Assembly: GCA_905233295.1 (NCBI GenBank)
Contig: CAJODX010000061.1
Location: forward strand, 973-10,415
Origin: an uncultured Synergistales bacterium
GTDB lineage: Bacteria; Synergistota; Synergistia; Synergistales; Aminobacteriaceae
Length of the DNA: 9,443 bases
Direction of reading: 5' to 3'
Part shown: in pieces, positions 1 through 6,706 of the stretch
Layout: each line of letters begins with the position of its first letter
Numbering within the stretch: the first letter of the stretch is position 1
Notes under the pieces: generated by a model
Databases searched by the model: none
What the model saw: only the letters and a program-made list of their open reading frames with translations
Told to the model about the DNA's origin: nothing
Made by a program: the position numbers and the translations under genes

Positions 1-52
1 GCATTTGAGCTAAATTAATTTCAGTGCCTGTCATTGAATTAAAAATTCCCTT

Positions 53-67
53 CACAAAATTTTTGTG
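53..67. promoter_or_regulatory. 15-bp palindrome upstream of the DUF3793-flavodoxin promoter
   Basis: CACAAAA-T-TTTTGTG is a perfect 7-1-7 inverted repeat lying 22 bp upstream of the predicted -35 box. The 7-1-7 geometry is that of Fur/PerR operators, but the bases do not match their known consensus, so I name no regulator. It could be a repressor or activator site, or the end of an upstream transcript. AT-rich DNA produces such repeats by chance, so confidence is low. Confidence 0.3.
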
Positions 68-89
68 CAGATAATAACACAGCCGCGTC

Positions 90-116
90 TTGACAAAAAT
101 TTAAGTTTAATATAAG
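90..116 (+). promoter_or_regulatory. Probable sigma-70-type promoter for the DUF3793-flavodoxin unit
   Basis: A perfect -35 box TTGACA (90-95) is followed after 15 bp by TATAAG (111-116), a five-of-six match to the -10 consensus. The spacer is shorter than the usual 16-18 bp, which suggests a weak promoter or one needing an activator. Transcription would begin near 123-125, leaving a leader of about 35 nt before the start codon at 159. No other promoter as good is visible upstream of this gene pair. Confidence 0.45.
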
Positions 117-125
117 TTTATATTA
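108..125. promoter_or_regulatory. 18-bp palindrome overlapping the -10 box, candidate operator
   Basis: TAATATAA-GT-TTATATTA has perfect 8-bp arms and covers the -10 box and likely start of transcription, where a bound repressor would block RNA polymerase. It also lies in a tandem 11-bp repeat (AAGTTTAATAT at 103-113, AAGTTTATATT at 114-124), one helical turn apart. Flavodoxins are often induced when iron is short, so iron or redox control is a natural guess. The motif is not a textbook Fur, PerR or Rex box, and the regulator is unknown. Confidence 0.35.
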
Positions 126-158
126 TCAAACAAAATTTATAAAGATGGAAAATTATTA

Positions 159-752
159 ATGAACTGTAATGACGCGGACATAATTTTAAAATTCATGGAA
201 TATGTCAGACATGCTGACACTGAAATTTTTATCAGAAGCACGCTGTTTTGTTTTGGCGCACCAACTATAAAAGGCATAAAGGCGGCGTGTTTAATAAATT
301 TCCGGCGGCATAAAAATGAAAATATGCGGGGCTTATGGCTTAAAAATGCTGACAAATGGCTTGAACCGCTCGGAGTCCGATGGATTTTATTGAACGAACA
401 TAAAGAAAACGCGCTCGTTCTGATATATCGAAGGGAGCTGCTGGCTTGTGCGCTCGGTTGCACTGAAGCCTGTGAAATTTTGAAATCCTGCGGCTATCCT
501 CTCGGAGATCTTGATGCGTGTCTAAAATGTCTGCGGAAAAAAATCTGCGGTGATTTTCCACATGAGATCGGACTTTTTCTTGATTATCCCCCGGATGATG
601 TCAAGTGTTTCATGGAAAACAAAAAATGTAAAAATCAACTTCGCAGCGGTTACTGGAAAGTTTACGGCAACGTCAGAAAGGCTCGCCGGACTTTTAAAAA
701 ATACCGCCGTGCGGAGTGTGATGCAGCCCGTTTGATTTTGTCGGGCATATAA
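159..752 (+). CDS. DUF3793 family protein
   Basis: This 197-residue protein of unknown function matches the DUF3793 family as I recall it. Signature stretches are CFGAPTIKGIKAACLI (31-46), HEIGLFLDYPPDDVKCFM (135-152) and SGYWKVYG (163-170). It is predicted to be soluble, with no signal peptide or membrane helix. It contains 13 cysteines, many between residues 97 and 130, which would suit metal or Fe-S binding, but they do not form a standard ferredoxin motif. The gene starts at ATG 159; the ATG at 144 runs into a stop after four codons. The ribosome site (GGA, 147-149) is weak. The flavodoxin gene follows after 25 bp with no strong terminator between, so the two are probably co-transcribed. 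In anaerobic Firmicutes DUF3793 genes are often found beside flavodoxin genes, which suggests a role in electron transfer or iron response. Function is otherwise unknown. Confidence 0.8.
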   Translation: MNCNDADIILKFMEYVRHADTEIFIRSTLFCFGAPTIKGIKAACLINFRRHKNENMRGLWLKNADKWLEPLGVRWILLNEHKENALVLIYRRELLACALGCTEACEILKSCGYPLGDLDACLKCLRKKICGDFPHEIGLFLDYPPDDVKCFMENKKCKNQLRSGYWKVYGNVRKARRTFKKYRRAECDAARLILSGI

Positions 753-777
753 AAATTTTTAACGGAGGTTTTTTATT

Positions 778-1200
778 ATGGCAAAAGTTTTAATAGTCTA
801 TGTAACAACGACAGGCAACACCGAAAAAATGGCAAACGCAATCGCAGAGGGTGCAAAGGGCGCAGGTGCGGACGTAACGCTCAAGACGGTTGGAGATGCT
901 TCAGTTTCAGAACTCGCGGGCTATGACGTTATCGCTTTCGGTTCGCCTGCAATGGGTGCGGAAGTCATTGAAGAAGCGGAGATGGAACCTTTCTTCACTG
1001 ACGCGGCAAGTTCACTGAAAGGCAAAAAAGTCGCAGTGTTCGGCTCATATGACTGGGGTGATGGCGAATGGCTCAGAACATGGGAAGGTCGCTGCAAAGA
1101 AAACGGTGCTGTCATTGCCGCTGAAGGACTCAAAGCCCATCTTGAACCTGACGATGACGCTCTGGCTGAATGCAAGGCTTTCGGTGCAAAGCTGGCATAA
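778..1200 (+). CDS. Short-chain flavodoxin
   Basis: This 140-residue cytosolic FMN electron carrier can replace ferredoxin in low-potential electron transfer. The FMN phosphate loop TTTGNTEKMA occupies residues 10-19. The loop around residue 60 reads SPAMGAEVIEE, and the loop around residue 90 reads GSYDWGDGEW, whose Trp93 should stack on the flavin. It closely resembles Clostridium beijerinckii flavodoxin in these loops; the Gly-Asp redox-switch pair of that protein is Gly60-Ala61 here. Length is normal for the short-chain class. The start is set by GGAGG (764-768), 9 nt before ATG. It is the second gene of the DUF3793 unit and is followed by a strong terminator. A small GC hairpin at the end of the upstream gene (GCCCG 726-730, CGGGC 742-746) might cause some attenuation between the two, but it lacks a clean U-tract. 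Confidence 0.93.
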   Translation: MAKVLIVYVTTTGNTEKMANAIAEGAKGAGADVTLKTVGDASVSELAGYDVIAFGSPAMGAEVIEEAEMEPFFTDAASSLKGKKVAVFGSYDWGDGEWLRTWEGRCKENGAVIAAEGLKAHLEPDDDALAECKAFGAKLA

Positions 1201-1219
1201 AATACACGCTAACACAAAA

Positions 1220-1257
1220 AAAGATCTCCTGCAATTTTCAACAGGAGATTTTTTTTT
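1220..1257 (+). terminator. Intrinsic terminator after the flavodoxin gene
   Basis: A perfect 8-bp stem, ATCTCCTG (1224-1231) with CAGGAGAT (1242-1249), has a 10-nt loop and runs into nine consecutive T residues (1249-1257). The A-run at 1216-1222 extends the stem and also gives a T-run on the other strand. It ends the DUF3793-flavodoxin transcript. Confidence 0.9.
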
Positions 1258-1280
1258 GAAAATATTTTTAATACCGAAAT

Positions 1281-1315
1281 ACACGCATGGCTAATTTCAA
1301 TACGCGTGTTATAAT
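1281..1315 (+). promoter_or_regulatory. Extended -10 promoter with an overlapping inverted repeat
   Basis: TGTTATAAT (1307-1315) is an exact extended -10 element (TGnTATAAT). No good -35 box is seen, but extended -10 promoters can do without one. An inverted repeat ACACGC (1281-1286) / GCGTGT (1304-1309) overlaps it and could be an operator. AATACACGC also occurs at 1201-1209 and again at 1278-1286. Transcription would start near 1322, giving the hydratase gene a leader of about 150 nt. The rest of that leader (1322-1453) is AT-rich, with no riboswitch or long hairpin I recognise. Confidence 0.4.
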
Positions 1316-1473
1316 TCGCAGCAAATAAATTAATTTTCATTAAATATTTTTTCGATAATTTTATTTCTCTTAGTGTTTTATATCACTGGAGTTTGTCGCA
1401 GAATTGAAAAACCTTTATCGCTTTTGCGTGGATCGAAATAAATATATATCTATCAAGGGGGTATATTCTGAAA

Positions 1474-3721
1474 ATGATTAAACTTTACGATGAAGGCGTT
1501 TACCTCATCAACGGAACGAAGGTTGTTCCCGAAAGTCAGGCAGGCACTCAGTACAACAAAGCCGAAGCAAAGAAAGGCACAATAGCTTACGGCATTCTCA
1601 AAGCACATAACACTGCTGACAATATGGATCATCTTCGCATCAAATTCGACTCGATGGCAAGCCATGACATTACTTTCGTAGGAATCATTCAGACGGCAAG
1701 GGCTTCAGGAATGAAAAAATTCCCGCTTCCCTATGTTATGACGAACTGCCACAACTCGCTCTGCGCAGTCGGCGGCACAATCAACGACGATGATCACTAT
1801 TTCGGTCTCAGCGCGGCGAAAAAATACGGCGGAATTTATGTTCCTCCTCACATCGCAGTCATTCACCAGTTTATGCGTGAAATGTTCGCGGGCTGCGGCA
1901 AAATGATCTTAGGCTCAGACTCGCACACACGTTACGGCGCACTCGGAACAATGGCAATCGGCGAAGGCGGCGGCGAACTTGTCAAACAGCTCCTTCAGGA
2001 CACCTACGACGTAGCATATCCCGGCGTTGTAGCGATTTATTTGACCGGCAAACCTGCTCCCTACGTTGGACCGCATGATATAGCTCTTGCAATCGTCAAA
2101 GCAGTCTTCAAAAAAGGCTATGTCAAGAACAAAGTCATGGAATTTGTCGGTCCCGGCGTTGCTTCAATGACCACTGACTACAGAAACGGCGTTGACGTAA
2201 TGACGACAGAGACAACGTGCCTTTCATCAGTATGGAAGACGGATTCCGATACAAAGGCATTCCTTGAGGAACACGGACGCGGCGGAGATTACAAAGAACT
2301 CAACCCTGCCGATGTTGCGTACTATGACGGCTGCGTAGAGATCGATCTTTCGACAATCAAACCGATGATCGCGCTTCCTTTCCACCCGTCAAACGCTTAC
2401 GAAATCAGCGAACTTTATGCCAACCTCAAAGACATTCTCGCCGAAACAGAGAAAGCCGCTGACAAAGTTGCAGAAGGACGTGCGCATTTCACGCTCCTTG
2501 ACAAGGTAACGCCGGACGGAAAATTAATGGTTCAGCAGGGAGTCATCGGAGGCTGTGCAGGCGGCAACTACACTAACGTTGTCGAAGCTGCTCACGCTCT
2601 CAAAGGCAAGACCTGCGGATTTGACGAGTTCTATCTCAGCGTATATCCGTCATCACAGCCCGTATTCATCGACTTAGACCGCAAAGGCTTCTTAGCTGAC
2701 TTAATGGACGCTGGTGCAGTAATCAGAACGGCATTCTGCGGACCTTGCTTCGGAGCAGGCGACACACCGGCGAACAACGCTCTTTCAATCAGACACACGA
2801 CAAGAAACTTCCCGAACCGCGAAGGTTCAAAGCCCGGCAACGGACAGATGGCGGCAGTTGCTCTCATGGATGCACGTTCAATCGCAGCAACAGCGGCAAA
2901 CGGCGGTAAGCTTACATCAGCTGAAGATATGGACTGCTGGGGCGATATTCCTGCCTATCATTACGATGACAAGGCTTATAAATCAAGAGTTTACTGGGGA
3001 TTCGGAAAAGAAAAACTCGACAGCGAAATTAGATTCGGACCGAACATTAAAGACTGGCCGGAACAGGAAGAACTCGCAGATAATATTTTGCTTAAAGTTG
3101 TCTCAAAAATTCTTGACGAAGTTACAACAACAGACGAGCTTATCCCGTCAGGCGAAACTTCATCATACCGTTCAAACCCGCTTGGACTTGCTGAGTTCAC
3201 TCTTTCAAGAAAAGGAAGTCCAGAAAGTCGAATACGCAAGACTTAAGGGCGAAGATCCTGCGAAAGGCGAGTTAGCTGAAGTCTATGCGGCGATTAAGAC
3301 AATCCCCGGACAGGCTGGCGTGAAGTCAATGGACATCGAGTACGGCTCAACGATTTACGCGAACAAGCCCGGCGACGGCTCAGCACGTGAACAGGCTGCA
3401 AGCTGCCAGAGAGTTCTCGGCGCACTCGCAAACATCACTCAGGAATACGCAACGAAACGTTACCGCTCGAACTGCATGAACTGGGGTATGATCCCGTTCC
3501 ATCTCAAGGGCGAACCGAATTTTGAAGTCGGCGATTACGTTTACGTTCCCGGAATCCGCAAGGCTCTTGACGATAACGCGCTCGGCAGCATCAAGGCTTA
3601 CGTCATCAAGGGCGGCAAAGTTGAGGAGATTGAGCTTTACATTCAGGACATGACCGAAAACGAGAGAACAATCGTCAAGGCAGGCTGCTTAATCAACTTC
3701 AACCGCGACAAAAAGAAATAA
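1474..3721 (+). pseudogene. Frameshifted aconitase-superfamily hydratase
   Basis: The first frame (1474-3246, 590 codons) and a second frame from about 3215 to 3721 together read as one hydratase of the YbhJ-like branch of the aconitase superfamily, about 748 residues when joined. The likely reaction is citrate-isocitrate or a similar hydro-lyase step. Seen in the first frame are GSDSHT (147-152), cluster ligands Cys361 (GGCAGG) with Cys422 and Cys425 (CGPC), and the substrate-arginine region TTRNFPNREGS (442-452). The swivel-domain motif GDGSAREQAA, with the expected catalytic serine at codon 3380-3382, lies only in the second frame. The first frame ends in about ten non-homologous residues before TAA at 3244. 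The start is supported by AAGGGGG (1455-1461) 12 nt before ATG. The adjacent icd gene argues for an aconitase role. Both halves look well conserved, so the break is recent, or it is a sequencing or assembly error. Confidence 0.85.
3211..3246 (+). other. Frameshift junction inside the hydratase gene
   Basis: Reading passes from frame 1 to frame 2 after the AAA codon at 3211-3213: ...LSRK then, skipping G3214, EVQKVEYARLKG. As I recall the family, this point normally holds a short stretch resembling DPxYVGRA between LSRK and the following helix. I infer a loss of about 26 nt (nine codons minus one base), possibly through short AAAG-type repeats, rather than one missing base. No slippery heptamer, internal SD sequence or stimulatory hairpin typical of programmed frameshifting is evident. 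The premature TAA is at 3244-3246. Confidence 0.7.
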
Positions 3722-3849
3722 AATTTCAGGCAACACCGCTCCCGCTCCCTCTTTGAAGTGGTTCGGAATACACTCGGAGAGCGTAGCGCAGAAAGATCCG
3801 GCTCACTCTTCTGTTGCATCGGGAGTTTTTCATAAAAAATAAATTTCAG
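3721..3849. repeat. GC-rich hairpin block bounded by 9-bp direct repeats
   Basis: AAATTTCAG occurs at 3721-3729, just after the hydratase stop, and again at 3841-3849, just before the icd ribosome site. The segment between is visibly richer in GC than the other intergenic DNA and can fold. Stem one pairs 3743-3749 with 3776-3783 (one bulge), topped by AGTG/CACT (3757-3760, 3771-3774). Stem two pairs 3789-3796 with 3807-3813 (one bulge). CTCCCG (3739-3744) can also pair with CGGGAG (3820-3825), which runs into five T residues like a terminator. The layout fits a small dispersed element with a target duplication, or a structured leader controlling icd. I recognise no known RNA family, and terminal inverted repeats are not clear. 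Confidence 0.4.
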
Positions 3850-3865
3850 AAAGGAGTTTTACCCT

Positions 3866-5065
3866 ATGGGCAAAATTAAAATGGCAAACCCCATCGTTGA
3901 GATGGACGGCGACGAAATGACGAGAGTTTTATGGAAGATTATCAAAGAAGATCTTCTGCTCCCGTTTGTTGATCTCAACATGGAATATTACGATTTAGGT
4001 TTGCCTGAACGCGACAAGACCGGCGATAAAGTAACATGGGAAGCCGCTGAAGCAATCAAGAAACATCACGTCGGCGTAAAATGCGCTACAATCACACCGA
4101 ACAAACAGCGCGTCGAAGAATACAACCTTCACGAGATGTGGAAATCCCCGAACGGCACTATCAGAGCAGTGCTTGACGGAACAGTTTTCCGCGCACCGAT
4201 TTTAACGAGCTGCATCAAACCCGTTGTCAAAAACTGGAAGAAGCCCATCACAATCGCAAGACATGCATACGGCGATGTCTATCGCGGCACTGAATACAGA
4301 GTTCCGGAACCCGGCAAGGCTGAGCTGGTCTTCACAGGCAAAAACGGCGCAAGTTTCCGCGAGACTGTTTACGACTACGAATGCCCCGGCGTTCTTCAGT
4401 CAATGTACAACAAGGACACGTCGATTAAATCATTTGCACGTTCATGCTTCGAGTATGCCCTTTCAACGAAACAGGATATTTGGTTTGCAACGAAAGACAC
4501 AATTTCAAAACAGTATGACCAGACTTTCAAGCTTCTGTTCCAGGAAATCTTCGAGACTGAATACAAAGCGAAATTTGAAGCGGCTGGAATCACATATTTC
4601 TACACGTTAATTGATGACGCAGTGGCACGCGTTATGCGTTCGGAAGGCGGATTCATCTGGGCTTGCAAAAACTACGACGGCGACGTTATGAGCGACATGG
4701 TTTCAACTGCGTTCGGCTCACTCGCAATGATGACGAGCGTTCTCGTTTCACCTGACGGAAACTTTGAGTACGAAGCAGCTCACGGAACAGTTACGAAACA
4801 TTTCTACCGTTACCGTGATGAAGGCAAGATGACTTCAACGAACCCTGTTGCAACGATCTTCGCATGGAGTGGCGCACTCAGAAAACGCGGCGAGCTTGAC
4901 GGCAACGATGAACTTGTCGAATTTGCTAACAAACTTGAAAAAGCCACTATCAGCACGATTGAAGGCGGCGTAATGACGAAAGACCTTTCAGGTCTGTGCG
5001 AGGGCGTTGTTCCTCACGTTGTTGATTCAAAGGAATTTATTAAAGCAATCGCTTCAAAACTGTAA
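3866..5065 (+). CDS. icd: NADP-dependent isocitrate dehydrogenase, eukaryotic-type
   Basis: This 399-residue cytosolic enzyme oxidises isocitrate to 2-oxoglutarate and CO2 with NADP. It belongs to the homodimeric class that includes human IDH1 and many bacterial enzymes, and its length is typical. Substrate-binding residues are visible in SPNGTIR (94-100) and in ARHAYGD (131-137), whose Arg132 matches the IDH1 residue of the same number. Metal ligands are Asp273 and Asp277 in NYDGDVMSD (269-277). The cofactor loop EAAHGTVTKHFYRYR (303-317) has the Lys-His pair expected for NADP rather than NAD. AAGGAG (3851-3856) lies 9 nt before the ATG. The gene follows the broken hydratase by 144 bp and ends at a strong terminator, so the two may once have formed one transcript supplying 2-oxoglutarate for glutamate. 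This copy looks fully intact. Confidence 0.95.
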   Translation: MGKIKMANPIVEMDGDEMTRVLWKIIKEDLLLPFVDLNMEYYDLGLPERDKTGDKVTWEAAEAIKKHHVGVKCATITPNKQRVEEYNLHEMWKSPNGTIRAVLDGTVFRAPILTSCIKPVVKNWKKPITIARHAYGDVYRGTEYRVPEPGKAELVFTGKNGASFRETVYDYECPGVLQSMYNKDTSIKSFARSCFEYALSTKQDIWFATKDTISKQYDQTFKLLFQEIFETEYKAKFEAAGITYFYTLIDDAVARVMRSEGGFIWACKNYDGDVMSDMVSTAFGSLAMMTSVLVSPDGNFEYEAAHGTVTKHFYRYRDEGKMTSTNPVATIFAWSGALRKRGELDGNDELVEFANKLEKATISTIEGGVMTKDLSGLCEGVVPHVVDSKEFIKAIASKL

Positions 5066-5087
5066 AAATTTTTCACGCGTTATAATT

Positions 5088-5122
5088 TTTCCGTAGGAGT
5101 TTTTCCTGCGGAAATTTTTTTT
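5088..5122 (+). terminator. Intrinsic terminator after icd
   Basis: An 11-bp stem, TTTCCGTAGGA (5088-5098) with TCCTGCGGAAA (5104-5114) and one G-T wobble, has a 5-nt loop and is followed by eight T residues (5115-5122). It ends the icd transcript. A TATAAT at 5081-5086 just before it is probably not a promoter, since a transcript starting there would run straight into the hairpin. Confidence 0.9.
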
Positions 5123-5150
5123 GCTATTTTAATTGAGGGGAAATTTAATA

Positions 5151-6272
5151 ATGAAAAAATTAGGTTTCGGATTAATGCGTCTGCCTGTGCTTAATCCTGA
5201 AGATCCTGCAAGTGTTGATGTTGAACACTTGAAAAAAATGGTCGATTTATTTCTCGAACGAGGTTTCACTTATTTCGATACAGCGTGGATGTATAACGAT
5301 TTTGAAAGCGAAAACGCAGCTAAAAAAGCTCTTGTTGAAAGACACCCGCGAGAAAGTTTCACACTTGCGACAAAACTTCATTCGGCTTTTTTTAAAACGC
5401 TCGAAGAAAGGGACAAAATTTTTAACACTCAGCTTGAAAAAACGGGCGTGAAATTTTTCGATTATTATCTTCTGCATGACATTGAAGACGCAAGTTTTAA
5501 ACAGTTTGAAAAATTCGACTGCTTTAATTGGCTGCTCGACAAAAAAGCAAAAGGGCTCGTGAAACACGCAGGATTTTCTTTTCACGACACAGCCGAACTT
5601 TTAGACGAGGTTTTGACAAAACATCCTGAAATGGAATTTGTTCAGCTTCAGATTAATTATCTCGACTGGGAGAACGAATGGATTCAGAGCCGTAAATGTT
5701 ACGAAGTCTGCGTAAAGCATAACAAGCCCGTCATCGTTATGGAACCCGTGAGAGGCGGAACTCTTGCGAAAATTCCTGAAGAGGCTGAAAAACTTTTCAA
5801 AGCCGCAGAGCCGGGACTTTCAGTTCCAAGCTGGGCAGTAAGGTTCGCTGCTTCTTTGCCGAACGTTATGATGGTTTTATCGGGAATGAGTAATCTTGAA
5901 CAGCTCGACGACAATACATCTTATATGAAAGATTTCAAGCCGCTGACTGACGAAGAGAAAAAACTTTGCCTCAAAGCCGCCGACATCATCAACTCGCAAA
6001 TCGCAATTCCGTGTACGGGGTGTTCGTACTGCACGAGCGGCTGTCCTCAGGGAATCGCAATTCCGCAATATTTTTCGCTTTACAATGACATAATGCGCGA
6101 GGACATGGAACAGAAAGGCTTTTCCATAATCTCCACGAAATACAATGTCCTTGCTGAAAAACACGGAAAAGCTTCAGACTGCATATCCTGCGGTCAGTGC
6201 GAGGGAATTTGTCCGCAGCATTTGCCGATTATTAATAATCTTAAAAAAGTCGCGGAACGTTTTGAAGTTTAG
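5151..6272 (+). CDS. Aldo/keto reductase with C-terminal dicluster ferredoxin domain
   Basis: This 373-residue protein joins an aldo/keto reductase TIM barrel (about 1-265) to a ferredoxin-like tail. The AKR tetrad is visible as Asp43 and Tyr48 (FDTAWMYND), Lys75 (LATKLHS) and His109 (YYLLHDIED). The tail has two four-cysteine motifs, Cys288/291/294/298 and Cys344/347/350/354, each ending in Cys-Pro, as for two [4Fe-4S] clusters. Such fusions are common in anaerobes and probably pass electrons between a ferredoxin or flavodoxin and a carbonyl or other small substrate; the substrate cannot be told. I chose ATG 5151, with GAGGGG (5135-5140) 10 nt upstream; the frame is also open from a TTG at 5133, but that codon overlaps the ribosome site. 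TGCTATTTT (5122-5130) may be a weak extended -10 promoter. No signal peptide, so cytosolic. Confidence 0.92.
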   Translation: MKKLGFGLMRLPVLNPEDPASVDVEHLKKMVDLFLERGFTYFDTAWMYNDFESENAAKKALVERHPRESFTLATKLHSAFFKTLEERDKIFNTQLEKTGVKFFDYYLLHDIEDASFKQFEKFDCFNWLLDKKAKGLVKHAGFSFHDTAELLDEVLTKHPEMEFVQLQINYLDWENEWIQSRKCYEVCVKHNKPVIVMEPVRGGTLAKIPEEAEKLFKAAEPGLSVPSWAVRFAASLPNVMMVLSGMSNLEQLDDNTSYMKDFKPLTDEEKKLCLKAADIINSQIAIPCTGCSYCTSGCPQGIAIPQYFSLYNDIMREDMEQKGFSIISTKYNVLAEKHGKASDCISCGQCEGICPQHLPIINNLKKVAERFEV

Positions 6273-6282
6273 GCTGTGAGGG

Positions 6283-6311
6283 TTCACAATTAAGCGTAAA
6301 AAAACTATAAT
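6283..6311 (+). promoter_or_regulatory. Near-consensus promoter for the small Cys-rich gene
   Basis: TTCACA (6283-6288, five of six to the -35 consensus) is separated by exactly 17 bp from a perfect TATAAT (6306-6311). Transcription should start near 6318, giving a leader of about 30 nt. An inverted repeat TGTGA-GGGT-TCACA (6275-6288) overlaps the -35 box and could be an operator. Its half-sites resemble those of CRP and Rex sites, but the 4-bp spacing is two short of either. Confidence 0.6.
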
Positions 6312-6348
6312 TATTTTCGTGAATTTTAAAGGAGTTGAATTTTTTTAA

Positions 6349-6636
6349 ATGGAAGAAAGAGTTTTAGAACAGGAAAAAATTGACTGGGGACGCGCTCCTG
6401 CTGACACGCCGGTCTGCGTTGAAAAAGAAATTTATCTGCGCGACATCGTTCAGACTATTCTTGACGGCTTTGAAACTCCAGAAGACGTTATGTCGGAACT
6501 TTCGCTCACGGCTGACGATGCAGGAACGGAAGAAATTCCAGCGATTCTTGAAATTTTTGTGCCTGTCATCAATGCCTGGAAGTCAGGTTCGTGCGGAATG
6601 GGCTGCGCGGGCTGCACCGGAAGCTGCGGCGGCTGA
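6349..6636 (+). CDS. Small protein with Cys-rich tail, possibly BFD-like [2Fe-2S]
   Basis: This 95-residue acidic protein is not firmly recognised. Residues 22-50 (VCVEKEIYLRDI, then a GFETPEDVMSEL-type helix) recall the start of BFD-like [2Fe-2S] domains, in which a Cys-x-Cys precedes a helical region and a later Cys-x2-Cys completes the cluster site. Here the second Cys of the first pair is Glu25, leaving Cys23 alone. The C-terminus carries Cys82, Cys86, Cys89 and Cys93 in a Gly-rich C-x3-C-x2-C-x3-C tail that could bind a cluster or metal by itself. It has no signal peptide or membrane segment. AAAGGAG (6328-6334) lies 14 nt before the ATG, rather far. The gene has its own promoter and follows the ferredoxin-tailed reductase by 76 bp in the same direction, so a redox role is plausible but unproved. 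Confidence 0.7.
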   Translation: MEERVLEQEKIDWGRAPADTPVCVEKEIYLRDIVQTILDGFETPEDVMSELSLTADDAGTEEIPAILEIFVPVINAWKSGSCGMGCAGCTGSCGG

Positions 6637-6706
6637 AAAGAACAATCGGGCAAAATGCGGCACGAATGGTTATTCAGGAAATCGAAGCACCAGCAGACAG
6701 GAAACC

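Noticed and set aside
1322..1453. Riboswitch in the long leader of the hydratase gene
   Set aside because: The leader is AT-rich with only 4-bp stems and no recognisable conserved core of a known class.
2858..3214. Upstream part of the second hydratase frame as a separate gene starting at 2858
   Set aside because: From 2858 to about 3214 this frame is out of phase with the well-conserved hydratase coding and reads as nonsense; only the part after 3214 is homologous.
3211..3246. Programmed ribosomal frameshifting in the hydratase gene
   Set aside because: No slippery site, SD-like stimulator or downstream pseudoknot is visible, residues seem to be missing at the junction, and I know of no frameshifting in this family.
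3755..3783. tRNA-like stretch with GGTTCGGAATA in the spacer before icd
   Set aside because: The T-arm-like piece lacks a proper stem, and no acceptor, D or anticodon arm can be drawn around it.
3726..3833. 35-codon open frame on the minus strand in the spacer before icd
   Set aside because: It lies entirely in the GC-rich hairpin block, is rich in Arg, Ser and Gly like chance translation of structured DNA, and has no convincing ribosome site.
5081..5086. TATAAT as a promoter for the aldo/keto reductase gene
   Set aside because: No -35 box, and the transcript would begin inside the icd terminator hairpin.
6275..6288. Rex or CRP binding site
   Set aside because: The half-sites fit, but the gap between TGTGA and TCACA is 4 bp, not the 6 bp both regulators need; kept only as an unnamed operator candidate.
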